Positions 45,810-58,634 are shown, counted from the first letter of the stretch. The stretch: 64,000 bases of DNA from Bimastos eiseni (GCA_959347315.1 OY365810.1:25076604-25140603), one strand, 5' to 3'. The notes: generated by a model from the letters alone, not told the origin. Program-made: numbers and translations.

Positions 45810-47330
45810 AAGTAAGAAACTTACTGACCTTTCTTTGGACCTTCTCTCCAACTCTTGCTCTTAATCTCTTACTTTCACAGGTCTTTTATTTCAGTGTGCA
45901 CAATCTTGGCATCACCTTTGATCCTCATCTCTCCTCTATTCACCTATCACACACCTGCTTCATGCATTTTTGTGACCTCATGCCAACCAATCCATATCCC
46001 ACACTGCACTTCGACTCAGGAATGAACGTGTCCCAGAATTCCTCGTATCCTCGGCTCCTCCACCAATGCTGATGCAACTAATCTACCATCATCTGCATCA
46101 GGCTACTCTGTTTAGACATTTCTTATACAACTTTTCATTCCAAATTGAGAAAATCCATCCAGTTCTCTGCTCTTCAAGGCTTTCTGGTCCTCAACAGAAC
46201 CCACCTTTGCGGCTGCTCTTCCTTGTCCCTCTGACAACTGGACTCGGACCTCCACTGGATCTCTGAATAATCCCTTTGGTACAACGTAGCTCTCATTAAT
46301 AAACTGGTCTCATATGCTTAGCTTAAGAGTCGTACTTTAGAAATTCCAAGATTACAATATTATGATTTATGACACAGGCCAGTCTCTTTGACATTGTGGA
46401 GCGATACCAGGAAGACCTCTGAATGAAAGGCTGTATGAGATAGATGGAGAGGTGGAAAGGTGTTAGATGCCTGCCATAGATGGATAATAATTGAAGGTTG
46501 TTTTTCGTGCCTCATACCTTCGATCTGTCCCTCAGTCATGGCATAAGGCGAGGTGATTTCAGATTAGAACTAAGACAAGTGTTGGACAAAAGCCATCTTC
46601 ATTGTTTTATTTACATATTGTTGTCTTTATAGACTGATTATTATATTTCTCAAGTCTTCTTTGTGCTTTTATTGTTAGTGATCAATTGTTAATGACTATT
46701 ATAAATCGAGAATAAACATAGTTTATCCTATGTTTATCATCTGTGTTTATCTATTATTGGCATTAATGGAAGTCTATCAACCAGTTGAGCCATCCTTGTC
46801 AGACAGCCAAAAGTATGAAATGCTGGCAGTTTTATTGCATTGGCATAATGAGGATAGTGACCAGACCTTCTTCACTTCACTTTGTTTACAGTCAATGAAT
46901 TTGTACTGCCTTTAACAACTCGTTTTTCTGCAATTTGTGTCAGTTCTAATCATAATTCAGCAGAAGGCTGTGCTTTAACAGAAATCTTTAACTGTCAAAT
47001 GTCTATGGTAGTATAGATTTTTAACTGTCAAGTGTCTATGGTGGTATATATTTAATCTTGGCCAGACCTGCATGCCAAACTCTATAAACACTAGGCTGGC
47101 CTGAATTGTACTGGATCCATTATAATGTTACACTAGCTGTCCATTCAGTTTGACATCTATATTATAGTTCACAAAAATTGTCTCAAATTAATTAATTGGC
47201 AGACACCTGTCTGAATCATGTTTACCCACTGTGCCAGCAAACATTGCACTCTATCAACATTGTCTCAACCAAAACAGTGTTGGACTCCATGAGCGTTTTT
47301 GGTGACTACTTTACAATTCTGTCCATTCTC
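45810..47330. other. Giant intron, segment 4; no exon found
   Basis: A ~36-bp unit (aactgtcaaatgtctatggt) is duplicated at 46995-47055. A plus-strand frame at 46730-46915 has no recognised similarity. Confidence 0.45.
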
Positions 47331-47335
47331 TCATT

Positions 47336-47490
47336 CATTCATTCATTTCGATAATTTATATAGCGCTCCTTCAAGAAACCAACTCAGCCAGGCTGCAGCC
47401 CAAAAAATGAACTTGAAGATACCATAGAAGGCTGGCAGATTGTTCCTAGGGAGCATGAGCAGCACTAGCAGAAGTTGATTCTAAATGCTG
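47336..47490 (-). mobile_element. LINE 3' end and tail
   Basis: cattcattcattcatttcga then taatttatatagcgctcctt; on the minus strand this is the same tail as at 31455-31510, preceded by a short decayed ORF2 end. Confidence 0.65.
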
Positions 47491-47510
47491 TTCAGTATTA
47501 AACGGTGACC

Positions 47511-48428
47511 GGACAAAATGGTAGCGGACAAAATGATACGGACAAAATGGTATGGGTACAAAATGGTAGCGGACAAAATGATACGGACAATATGGCATGG
47601 ACAAAATGGTACGGACAATATGGCATGGACAAAATGGTATGGACAAAATGGTATTTAATTTCCATGTAAGCACACATTCATTCTAGCTGCTTTTTATCAA
47701 TCCAGCTTCTTTTAAAATAGGAATCTTTTATTCGATCCAGTTTCCATTTCAGCATAATTCTTTTCGTAAATCAAGCATCTTCTTCAGCCCCTCTTTTTTC
47801 AAGGAATGCAGATAACAGCTTCCAATTAAGGGTAATTCTTTGGACCAACTCAGCTTCTAATTAGGCATAATTTTTAACATCCATCTTGTTAAAGCAGAAT
47901 TCTCTTATCGAACCCTCTACCATTCAAGTATAACTTTTCGTTTATCCAGCTTTGCCTTATAAGCATGATTCTTCTAAACTATCCAACTTCTAATTGAACA
48001 TCGTTTTCTCATCGATCCCGCTTCTGATCTGAAAAGCGATCATTTTCATCAATCCCCTTATAAACAAACATGATTCTTTTCATCAATCCAGCTGCTGATT
48101 AAACAAGATTCTTTCAATTAGACAAGCCTCCATGTTATCAAGGATTCCTATCATCAATCCTACTTCAAATTATACATAATTCTTTTCACCAGTCCAGCTT
48201 CTGATTAAACAAGACTCAATTAATTAATCCAGCCTAAATTTAGGCAAGGATTCTGTTCATCAGTTCAGTTTCTACTTCAAATTTAGACAGCATGATAAAA
48301 TGGTACTGACACAATGGTATTGGACAAAATGGTATTAGGACAAAATGGTGCGGATAAAATGTTACGGACAAAATGGTACGGACAAAATGGTATTGTACAA
48401 AATAGTAGGCTTACGGATAAAATGGTAG
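47511..48428. mobile_element. Composite element: 14-bp tandem repeats flanking a 35-bp repeat array
   Basis: Ten units of ggacaaaatggtac type (14-15 bp) fill 47511-47656. About eight more of the same orientation fill 48290-48428. Between them, 47683-48290 is the minus-strand form of the 35-bp minisatellite (locus 3). The two flanks are direct, not inverted. I infer a mobile or amplifying unit, but no target duplication was recognised. Confidence 0.6.
47683..48290 (-). repeat. 35-bp minisatellite, locus 3
   Basis: About 15 degenerate units near ttttcatcaatccagcttct plus a short tatt.agcat.att segment; reverse complement of the unit at 23220-23660. Confidence 0.75.
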
Positions 48429-48440
48429 AGATTTAAGGGG

Positions 48441-48607
48441 TCTAGGACATATTTCCACTCCCCGGACATTTCCCCTAGGACATTTCCCCCAATTGATCAC
48501 TAACATAGCACACACATGTATAAGTTGTGTATATTAATTATGTATGTATGATTAATGTTATATATATAACATATATATGATTAATGTCCGGGGAGTGGAA
48601 TGTCAGG
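48441..48607. repeat. Inverted repeat with ggacatttcccc words
   Basis: Left arm tttccactccccggacattt (about 48451-48470) pairs with aatgtccggggagtggaa (about 48583-48600). The left arm continues with a second tandem word, ctaggacatttccccc. The loop is TA-rich with ttaatgtta/taacat palindromes. Confidence 0.75.
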
Positions 48608-48608
48608 G

Positions 48609-48668
<60 letters not shown>
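48608..48668. repeat. (TA)n microsatellite
   Basis: Uninterrupted TA run, then tatagctatata. Confidence 0.95.
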
Positions 48669-48669
<1 letters not shown>

Positions 48670-49629
48670 CTATATATATATAGCTGTTTCTGATTGCTTA
48701 TCCTCTGCCGTTGAACAGTTGAACTTCTCTATTCTCTGACTAGTCAGATTTTTATATGGCTTCTGTAAAGGAATAGGTTCAATAGGTGGTGGAGAATTTG
48801 ACTTTGATCGCATTTTGATTTGAAGCAACTATCAACTATCAAAAGGCTCTATAGAAGTCATGGGTGCAGATATGACAATAATACTTTTTAGTGCATAGCG
48901 TAGTAAAGTGTACATGTTATTTTTGTTTATGTATAATTGTACATGTATATATATATATGTACATGCATTGCATATAATATATATACCTTAACATATAAGG
49001 TAGGCATTTCTATATATATACATACAATGCGGGAGGGGGGTCATGTGTATATATAGATATATACTGATGTAATCCATATGGGGTGAGATGTCATATACAG
49101 CCTTGTACCTTGTTTGATAAGGTGTGGGGCATGCTGATTTCCGGTACAAGATCTTATCAGAGAAATTGAATGTCTGAGAATTTATCTCCCTCCTCCTATT
49201 GAGTCCCTTCTGTCTTCCTATTCTCATTCTTCTTTCTTCTTCTCTCCCTCCTCTCCATGTCGTCTTGCTGCACCTCTGCCTTTTCCTCGCCTCAGCTTCT
49301 CCTATCCTCGATCTATGTCTTGCTGTCCTCCTCTTCATCTTACATTTACACATTCTTTCTCTCTCTGTTTGCTTTCATCTCCTCTTTCTCCTCCTCTTCA
49401 TTCTTCTCACCTCCAACCTCATTCTCTCCAGTTCCCATGAAATGCCTTTCTGGACCTGAGATAAACTTCCTTAAGTGGGGTAAAGTCAAGTGCCTGGGCA
49501 TATGGCATTCTCTGCACTTGGCAAGAGTTTATTTCCTTTAAGTAAGATACCTGAAATGTTTGCTTTGGAAATTTCAATTCAATTCAGCTTTCATCATCTT
49601 CTGCCGAGTGATTTCTTTGAGATGGTGCT

Positions 49630-49669
<40 letters not shown>

Positions 49670-50320
49670 GATTTAAGGTGTTATATATATATCTGATTTA
49701 ATTATTTTCCTCTTTGGGTTGAACACCGGAAAGACCAGTTGTACGTATTCATGACTGTTAAAATAATTTATTTTTGGCCGTGGCTGAGCTGTTTTGCATA
49801 AAGAGGTGCTATAAAAATTCTCAGAATGAACGAGTGATTTAAAAATTGGGATTTCCACAGCAAATTAATTAATTTTGTTTGGAATCACAGATCTTGAGTT
49901 ACTTGTATGCCTTGATGCTGTTGCTTTTCTGCCACAGTTATTAGTTGTCAGAACACAAATATTATGACCTGCCAAAGTTCTATGAGTTATAAAAGTGGTT
50001 AATTGTGAGTTGGTAGCTCTTAGTTATATAATGCCATCATGCTATTGTTAGCTGTGACAGTAGCACATGTTGAGCTATGGACTGAATCGAAAATTCAGTC
50101 ATAGCTGAAAGTTGAACTTTTCTGTCGGTCTCAAAGCTAAGACTGTTAGCATGTGCTGCTCATCAGTAACCTTTCATTCCAATCCTAACCTCTCAACTAG
50201 CTTCTGTCTGTCTTTAATTGTTCTGCAAGAGGAACACGTTTTTGTGCCAAACATTAGAACAAATTATTAAAGTATGCCTACTTGCTTTAAGATAGATTAT
50301 AGATACATATTATATAAACG
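48670..50320. other. Giant intron, segment 5; LINE tails and TA tracts only
   Basis: TA tracts at 48947-48957 and 49635-49668. LINE-like tails on the plus strand at about 49600-49640 and 49770-49840 (taaagaggtgctataaaaat then gaatgaacga). A pyrimidine-rich tract at 49185-49430 creates spurious Leu/Ser frames. No exon. Confidence 0.5.
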
Positions 50321-50321
50321 T

Positions 50322-50636
50322 TTTTACTTTAAGGAGGTACCTTAGTAGACCAGAAAATGGTGCAGAGGATTTCTGTAAGCTACTAAAGACTAATAAAGTA
50401 TGTTAAAAACTTTATCCCAAGGGTCCTCTTTGTCGGTGGTCATAGACAGAATTCATTAAAGAAATTCTTTGATATCCTTGTATAATATTCTTGTATAATG
50501 AATATACAAGTACTTTTTACTTTTAAGGGGTACCTTAGAAGACCAAAAACTGGGACAGGAGATTTCCATAGATTACTAAAGACTAGTTGACTAGTAGAGG
50601 ATGGTAACAAGTTTATCCTAATGGTTCTCCTTTTGA
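50322..50636 (+). repeat. Two copies of a ~115-bp repeat
   Basis: 50322-50437 and 50512-50636 share tttttactttaagg, ggtacctta, agaccaaaa and actaaagactag plus agtttatcc in the same order. Confidence 0.75.
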
Positions 50637-50749
50637 AATGTTCTTTTATTTCCTTGAATAGGCTTCAACAATCAACATGTAACTGTGTGTGGTGATTTTT
50701 CTCTTTTTTTATATAGATAAATATTATATATATATATACATATATATAT

Positions 50750-51406
50750 TGGGGCATAGCCGAGTACCGAATCCGAGTATTTGGATGCACTATTTGCCGG
50801 ATCCGGGTGCGAACCGAATAGTAGCGGCAAATCTGGCCAGAGACTCAGCGAGTACCATCCGTAGCCAATGCACAGTTAACCTGCAATGTGCATAGCTAAG
50901 GAGAACTATCTATAGCCAATGCAGGGTCTATAGCAATATCCTTCGTATAGCGTATCGTCGCACTCTAGGCTACAACAATATATTTATTATTTAATAAATT
51001 TCTTTGTGAAAAAAATTTAAAACCTTGGTATAAAATTTGAATTATGAAGTCATCAATGACGTCTTTACTCTCTAATGTTTACCGGAGAGTGGGTGGATCC
51101 AATTCAAGCGAGAAAATTACTGATTTGGGGAATGCAACCAAAAGAAATTAAAATATATAAATTAACATAATTATTTTAAAGAAAATTCAATGGAATGTTA
51201 AGTTCTTGTTTAATTAATCAATTACTCATAAGTAAGTCCATTAGTCCTAAATTTATTTGACAAAAAAGTATTATTTTATCAAAAAAATTATTTAAAAAAA
51301 AAAAATTCTTTTAGCTATTTGCGGGTTATTTGCCGAGGCGAATACTTCCGAATAGTCCAATATTCGGCCGAGGCGAATGTCTGAGGCGATTTCCGGTTAT
51401 ACCCTA
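50750..51406. mobile_element. 657-bp hAT-type element inserted in a TA tract
   Basis: Left end tggggcatagccgagta and right end (read inward) tagggtataaccggaaat. Both flanks are atatatat, which fits an 8-bp duplication but is uninformative in a TA tract. Subterminal words (ccgaatccga, gccgaggcgaata) are enriched at both ends. Non-coding. Confidence 0.7.
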
Positions 51407-51409
51407 ATA

Positions 51410-52345
51410 TATATATATATATATGCATTAGGCCTATAATGCAAGGAAGTTGTTTTTTCGTGTCTTTAGGGAGGTAGTGTCCTCTCACATAACATACAGC
51501 AGCAAATGTATCTCTGTCCTGGCATTACATAGTTTCGGAGCTATATAAATGACAAGATCACTACACCTTGAAGACGTTTTCATTGATTTGCTCATGAAAA
51601 TAAGTGCTGATAATTATAGCTGAAAGCAGGTGCATGTTTCAAGTATTTCTTAGAGCCTTAGGGTGGTTGGGCATTGGCATTGACCAGTAAGGACAAGTGA
51701 CTGTGTCTGCTGAAGCCTGTGCAATATGTGCTTATGAGTGCTGTCCTTCAATGGGGCAGCTTGTCGACACAGATGTGGTCCCTGCATTGGAATATTTTCA
51801 GGATGAGGACATGACATTCTTGCATATATATTGGCTTGCCAGTTTTTCCACTCTTCTCAGATGAGTCACAGGTTCAAATATTTCGTTTGCTTAAATAAAA
51901 AATTTTCACAAATGAATTTTGTCTATGACTACCTGTGTATTGATTTATCTAATTCAGTGCCTCTGCAAAAGGTCTGCACATGTCTTTGTGAGCTAATTTT
52001 TGTGTAGACTAGCTTTTCTTCAGCTAAATAACTTGTCCTTGTTGTGCTTGGCCTGATCATTAAAGTCAGTCAAATCCTGCCATGGAGATGGTACAAGTCT
52101 TTATGAGGTTCATGCAGGTGTTACTTACAAATCCTGATATGTACATAACCTGCCTGTATAATGTAGGATATCACTCATGTGAGGGAGCTTTTGTTATGTC
52201 TGATGTAACTGAAGTGTACTAAAGGATGTACACTTTATAATAAAATTCCATTACCCAAGCTTCAAACTCTTGTTACTCTGGATTTTTTGTTTCTTAATTA
52301 AACAAGGTTCATAACATGAATGTTACATTTATTAATTGTGCATAA
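51410..52345. other. Giant intron, segment 6; no exon found
   Basis: No recognisable repeat end or coding sequence. Confidence 0.45.
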
Positions 52346-52349
52346 GATC

Positions 52350-52742
52350 AAGGCTGTCAAAAAATGCTGAAATCACGACCCGGGTACCCGTCGATCGGGT
52401 ACCCGGGTACCCGACCACGCGGATATTTTTTTTAGGAAATGTATGGAATTGCGCATTTTTACGGAATGTCGGGCACCCGAACATCGATTTTATTGCCAGT
52501 GCAATATGATCAACAGAATATTTCTGGCATATGATCAAGTAAAATCGCGTATTTTTACAGAATGTGGTTACTCGAGAACTGATTCATTGCCCGGGCAGTC
52601 AGCAAATATAACCAACGGAGTATTTCTGGCATATGTTCAGGTAAAATCGCGCATTTTTGCGGAGTTTTGGGTACCCGAAAACCGATTTCATTACCCGGGT
52701 AGTTAGCCTTGGTCGGGTATCCGGTTACCCTTTGACAGCCTT
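52350..52742. mobile_element. 393-bp inverted-repeat element rich in gggtacccg words
   Basis: Perfect 12-bp ends aaggctgtcaaa and tttgacagcctt. Many gggtacccg palindromic words occur near both ends, and a cgcgtatttttacggaatg-type unit is repeated three times inside. The target duplication is unclear, so superfamily assignment (hAT-like by style) is tentative. Confidence 0.68.
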
Positions 52743-52744
52743 AC

Positions 52745-54310
52745 ATAGGTGCTCCTAGTGGGATCAATCGATCCATTCAGGGCTCCTATACACCATTTAT
52801 ACTTTAAGTTTGATTTTTTCATATTTTGCAAACATTGTAGTTGTTTGTTTTATGTTGTTGTGAGCTATGAATAAGGCTTGTCAATGGTTCAATGCATGAA
52901 TTTTGATGCGATAGTTGAATTTTAATGCATTGGTCAGTGCAGAACAACTTTTGTCTTAATTCCGGAAAGTTGAGTAAAATGCTGATTGCCTGATGGGAAA
53001 TAGATCCACCATGCGATCAGATCAGCAACATTAAGAGGGTAACAACAATGCGAATCTGGGGTGAAACCCTCAAGGACAACCAGAACATGTTTCTGAACTG
53101 CTGGGTAATGCTCAAGATCATGCTATGCATTGTGAATACTAAGGGACCACGGTCTGCCCTCTTAGATTTTGCTAGAGGGCGCTCGAGCCACTTTGGTCAT
53201 GAGGTTCCTCTGTGCTGCCCCAGCCTATTGGGGTTCACCTTGGGCGAGGTGAGAGTTATAAATGGAACAACTGTTGAACTGGATAGGGTGACTGGTTCCT
53301 TCCAACAACATCCCAATATTGTAGAAGTTAGTGGTTTGAGCCAGTGCTGGGCTGCTTCAGGCTGTAATAAACAACAATAACAATCATGTCCTCAGGTACC
53401 TTGTTTCAACCTCCTGCCAAAATGCCTTTGCAACCTTATGTTCTAGACAGCATCAATTTGTGTTACCAGAGAATTCTTTATGCCAGTGATTATAGACAGA
53501 TTTTCTTGTACATTATTCTTTTATTTATGTTAATTTAATAATTATATATATATATATATATAATTTATATAACTCTAAACTAACCCTGACCCTAATCCTA
53601 ACTCTAATCCTGACTAATCCTTACCATAAATGGGTGATCTTACAAATTGCCTAAAATCTTAGAAAGCCGGCATTTTGAAAGAACCCTGTTTCACACATTG
53701 CCTCTAACATAGTATATGATAATTTGCTTATCCCATAAAATTATTCTCAACAGATTTTTGAGCGTTTGAGTTAGTTTCTGTGATTTGTCACTTGTGTCAT
53801 AGGTTGACAGCCTTTTAATACCTACTTGGGAGTTGCAGTGCCTTTGTTTTCAGTAGGTCTCTTTGTTTTGAATATGTCTTGTAATTTTCTGCTTACTCAT
53901 GAGACTGGCTCACGTGATGGTGTCTATTGCAGGACACTGTTAATGCTGATGCATTTCTAAATATGTAATATTAATGTACTTACAGTCACACTTTATGCAC
54001 ATATAATTAGCGGTGTACATTATACGTGTTATACATGTGTACAAGTCAGTGCAATTAGAAACATGTTTAGATCGGTCTGTATATATATATTAGTGAGTGA
54101 AAGTTTTTTTTACATCAGGTAATCATTTTGTTGTCATCAAAATTAATTGACTGAGTTAATAAAGCTGAAAGAAAATGATCGTAAGCAACACAAGCGTGAT
54201 GTGTGGCAAAAGACTGCCAGTGAAATCATCTTACAGTTATTTTTCATTTTATATTGTTGCATAACCAGACATCTCTTGGCCTTCTATACATTTTGGTTAG
54301 GTGTGTACTG
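52745..54310. other. Giant intron, segment 7; no exon found
   Basis: A TA tract at 53543-53562. The word tgctagagggcgctcg at 53170-53185 resembles a CTCF core site by eye, unverified. A plus-strand frame at 53048-53380 has no recognised similarity. Confidence 0.4.
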
Positions 54311-54311
54311 T

Positions 54312-54315
<4 letters not shown>

Positions 54316-54402
<87 letters not shown>

Positions 54403-54445
54403 TATTATTCAAATGTATATATATTATATATCTATATAATATATA
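54316..54445. repeat. (TA)n microsatellite
   Basis: Long TA run with a few interruptions, directly upstream of a LINE fragment. Confidence 0.95.
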
Positions 54446-54451
54446 TATATC

Positions 54452-55005
54452 TGCCAAATTGTAGGAAATCTGCCTGCTCTCTTGTCTCGTCTCACCTTGA
54501 TTATGCTAATTTGCTCTCTGTCGGTCACTCAGACCTTGAACTCAAAAGGCTGCAACGCATCCTTGCTCGAGTAGTGCTGCGTGTCCATCTACAAATGTGC
54601 TCCTCAGTCCTACTCCGCCAGCTGCATTGGCTTGCTGTTGAATTCAGAAAATTTTTAGTTGGCTTGTTTGATTTAAAAAGCCCTCGTCACCTGTATTCCT
54701 ACCTATTTTCATGCTCTACTAACTCCTTACATCACTCCTCGTTGCTTACGATCATCAAGTACAGGTCTTTTAGTTGAACCACGATGCAAAACAGTTATGG
54801 GCTCTCGTGCATTTCATGTCTCTGCTCCTATGGAATGGAATCGACTGCCACTCTCTCTTCGTAGCTCAAATTCACTTCCTTCCTTCAAAAAGCGACTCAA
54901 AACTCACTATTTCTCTTTGGCTTTCAAGGATTTGGAAATCTAAGTGACTGATTCACATTTTGGTGTTACCTTGCGGCATTATACATTTAATTGATAATAA
55001 TTATA
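54452..55005 (+). mobile_element. LINE ORF2 C-terminal fragment (CR1/L2-like)
   Basis: The first frame reads SLVSSHLDYANLLSVGHSDL then LKRLQRILARVVLR and LRQLHWLAVEFR, the standard order of the post-catalytic part of CR1/L2 reverse transcriptases. A frame change near 54774 leads to SAPMEWNRLPLSLRSSNSL and SFKKRLKTHYF before a stop at about 54942. The 3' tail matches 26035-26150. A pseudogene by at least one frameshift. Confidence 0.9.
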
Positions 55006-55159
55006 AAACTCCTGCCATGTAGGATATGGCTAGAAAAATTCATTCGATGTAAGATTTTAACTAGTACTTTGCGATTTGATGACCTTGAATATCGCTCGAA
55101 ACTATGTGATTGCAGTGTCAGTTTTGCTTTGTGCCAACAATTTTACTTAGCCTAGTTAC

Positions 55160-55345
55160 TTCGATCCTGAGGTGCCACTCACTGAAAATAAATTCAAAAC
55201 ACTTAGAAGTAAGGCTGAGAGAAGTTATTATGCCTCGAAGTTTTGCAGACCTGATAATGACTTTCAAAGACCCTGGCAAGTCACTAGATGTGTTCTCAAC
55301 TTGGATGATTCTTACATATCGATTGAAGAGCTACTCTCCTTAAAT
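55160..55345 (+). mobile_element. LINE ORF2 fragment, linker before the reverse transcriptase
   Basis: ENKFKTLRSKAERSYYASKF resembles the K..R.AER.YY..KF segment between endonuclease and reverse transcriptase in CR1/L2 ORF2. The catalytic region is missing downstream. Confidence 0.6.
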
Positions 55346-55639
55346 CGTGCCCTCAAATAGATCCGGCCAGATGATATTTTGTACCTCACACCCTACAAGA
55401 CTAATTCTGCCGCAGGTACATGTAAAAGCTATTCATCTCATAACTAAATCTCATTGCAGCTCACAAACTGCCTAGACTTTCCAGAAGCATTGTATCCTTA
55501 CATGTAATCAAACTTGAATACCACAAGCTGCCGAATGTGTGTCCGTTTTAATCGCAATCTGCTACCCAAGACATTTGACAATTATTGTGGTACTGCATCA
55601 GACATTCATGCATACAATACCTGAACAGCTACTCATCTC

Positions 55640-56720
55640 ATTAAGGTTATTCAAGCAATTTATATAGCACTCCTTCGAGAGTTCCTACTCAGGACACTTC
55701 AAAACGAACCCCGGCTAAATGGAACAGACAGTCTTTAGGTTAGAATAGGGCTTTAGGGATTGGGCATAGTGCCACAGGGAGCCCATTCCAGATTGCAGTG
55801 TTAGCAACAGAAAAGAAATTGTGCTGCTTGATAGAAGTCCACAATGGGGACAAAAGCTCAACTTGCCGAGGAGCGCGAGAGAAACAGCGCTGGATGCTAA
55901 GGGTGGAGCAGCAGAGGTCCATGCCCATAAGGTAATGCCAGTTCAAGGCAGAGATCCGGTCAGTGATCCACTGCCAGAAAGGGAGCCAATGTAGGACATC
56001 CCACATGTAGGCAGTGACATGACCGAATCTTGGGATGTGACAAATGAGCCATGCTACTGTGTGCAAAACCTGATTCACACCCAATACGAGCCACTTGAAA
56101 ATCCACTTAGAGGATGCAGCAATAATCTTGATGGGAAACGAATAAGGAATTAAGTGTTAAGGCAGCATTTTGAGGTTAAGGAACGGAAGACCACTCTAAG
56201 CTCATAGTAAAAACCTCGGCATAGCACGTTGCTATGATGTGTGAAGGTTAGTTCTTGGTCCAACATGACACCTAGGTCCCAGTCAGAGATTGAGCAGGAA
56301 AACTATGGTAGCCCCCTTCCCTCCCAGGCAAGGGCCTCCAGGCCAATCTCGGAAGGGCCTCCAGGTCAATCTCGGAAGGACCTCCAGGTCTATCTCGTAA
56401 GGGCCTCCAGGTCAATCTCAGCTGGCTGCTGTCTCGTGCCAAACTAAATAAAAATTGGTCTTAGATGAGTTAAGCCACAGGCGATTGGAGGACATCCAGA
56501 TCTCCTTTGCCTGGTACATGGACTGTTGACATAGGACAGTGCAAATATGCCAGTAGGTCATCTGCATAAGATTAGCTTAGCACTGTACTAGCAGCCAGGA
56601 AAGGACGTGATCAGCAGAAGATGGCTAAGCTCAGAACACTGGGGCAGGCCAAATTGGATAGGAACCCATGGAGTCTCGGTCGCCCAGATCTGCAAGGTTA
56701 TATCTGGCAAATGCATTCTT
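55640..56720 (-). mobile_element. LINE reverse-transcriptase fragment with YADD box
   Basis: The minus strand carries the catalytic box SYADDLLA (YADD at 56557-56568). It then shows FLGVMLDQELTF-type sequence near 56270, VLHWLPFWQWITDRISAL near 55980, SVANTAIWNGLPVAL near 55770, and finally the gctatataaattgcttga tail at 55645-55665. The order matches reverse-transcriptase palm, thumb and ORF2 end of CR1/L2-type LINEs. A short 28-bp tandem repeat (gggcctccaggtcaatctcg) interrupts at 56330-56420, and there are stops, so it is dead. Confidence 0.88.
56325..56425. repeat. ~24-bp minisatellite inside the LINE
   Basis: gggcctccaggtcaatctcg plus gaa is repeated four times with small changes. Confidence 0.85.
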
Positions 56721-56729
56721 TCAAGGGGC

Positions 56730-58630
56730 CTAGGTTACTGCCATTCACATCTTACTTTTATCATTAAGTCAAACAATCTGAAACTGCAGAGAGTTCAGAC
56801 CTCTTTGGTAGAACAATGACTGAGATATCGGAAATGGAATACTTGACGTCCTCTATGCTTAAACGACTAGTTACAATGTCATCCTCAATAAAGAAATCTG
56901 AAATGGCAGCTTTGCAGTGAGTCTTTTGTGTGCTGCCACTGTCATCGTAATTACAACTCTTAAGTTTCTAAAGTGCTACTCTAAGCTGTGTGCAGGGCAC
57001 CAGCTTATTCTTGGGGACTTGCTTGTGTTAGTGGGATTGCCCAGAGATGTAAAGTGAAGAAAGATTGGAGTTATAGCTGCCATGGAAAGAAGACAGAGGA
57101 GCTGTCGCCTAGGCAACAGTTCACAGGGTGTCAGAGTGCTTATGCAAACATGTCTATGGATTCAAACCACTGTCAATTACGAAATGAGTGTGAAATTCTA
57201 AAGGTATTGTTTATGCAAAATCTTGTGAATATAATTGATAATATCTTTCTCCGGAAGTGTGAATACATATGTATATGGGCGAGGTCTTAATCTATAGGAA
57301 GTCAGAGTAATTATCAGTAGTGTTGGGCTAATTGGCTGGATTACTTCTGGCAGGTGTTTTTTTCATTGCCGGAAGTGTTTCGATGGCAGCAAATCCATTG
57401 GTGTTTCCAGAACACTTATAATTGGTCGTGAATACAGTTTAAGCAACACTTCTGACTGAGTTTGACAATTGGTGACAATTTTCCGTTCTGTAGCATTTCC
57501 TTGAGAACTGAATACCATATAAAATCTATTTAGATTTGAATAGCGTTTCATTGATTTTCTTTCTTTTCCATTCTTCCCTTGTTCTGTTTGTTTATTATGG
57601 ACTTCCACAAAGCTGTTTGTCTATGTCTGATCCGTGGTCTAGATATATTTCCAATTCTATTTGGTTTTCTTTGTTCTATGGTCATGTAGTTGAACCCCAG
57701 CTTTTCATGTCTCCATCCATCATAGAGGTGTGTGCAGAATTTGCACTTTACTTCTGAAGCCATTTAATCCTAGGGAATTCGAGTGGTCTGCTGGGTGGAT
57801 TGCCATGTTGTATTTGTCATCAATCCAAAAAATTCAGCAATCCCCAGGACAATGCCTTTCAAGCAGTACATCACCTCTTTCTGTATTCTGAGTATCATTT
57901 ATATGTATACATACATGTATTTTATTATTTATTCGTAATCTTATGTTTGATGCTGTTGGGTAGTCAAATAATTATTAATGTTTGCTAGACAGCAAGACTG
58001 TCAATCTGTGTTTGAAGTTCAATCACCTGCCAGAGCAGATTGAAACCAATAATTGATATCATTGGTTAATGAACACTCAAACCTAATACAGTCAAGTGTT
58101 TACATTGATTGTTCTGTATAAGACCGAACATTTGTGTTTTTATTTGTACGAAATTTACATACCGGGTATGTATCTAAAATCAAGTTATGAGTTTGCTAGA
58201 CTGTCGAACCAGCTTTGGGAGTCAGTCTGTATGCCAGAGCAGAATGATAAGAAAATGTTTTGTCTTTTGTGTCAACCATCTTTTGGATGGTTTTAGGTCT
58301 TTAGAACCTAATAATATATAAAAGAATTATGAAAATACACCAATCTAAGGATTTCTATTAGGTCACCACTGCATCAATCAAGGCATCAATCAAAGCCGAA
58401 GTCCTACTATATGCCAAAAAGGAAATATGAGAAGATGCTAAATTACAGCTTCTAGGACAAAAACTCCATGGAAAAACTCTCTACACTGATGCAAATAATT
58501 AGACAATTAGTGTATATTAAACATACATTTATTATTTCAATAGGAAGTACCATTCAAAGTAATAATCTTAAAGTAAGTCTCTCACAGATAATGCTATTTA
58601 TTGTCGCTGGTTGTGAATTTTTCCACTTAG
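56730..58630. other. Giant intron, segment 8; no exon found
   Basis: No transposon end or exon recognised. This stretch and 37.6-54 kb are where the missing FERM F1 exon(s) should be sought. Confidence 0.45.
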
Positions 58631-58634
58631 CCTA

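Noticed and set aside
53048..53380. A 110-codon plus-strand frame as a gene
   Set aside because: No recognisable similarity or splice signals; probably part of an unclassified repeat.
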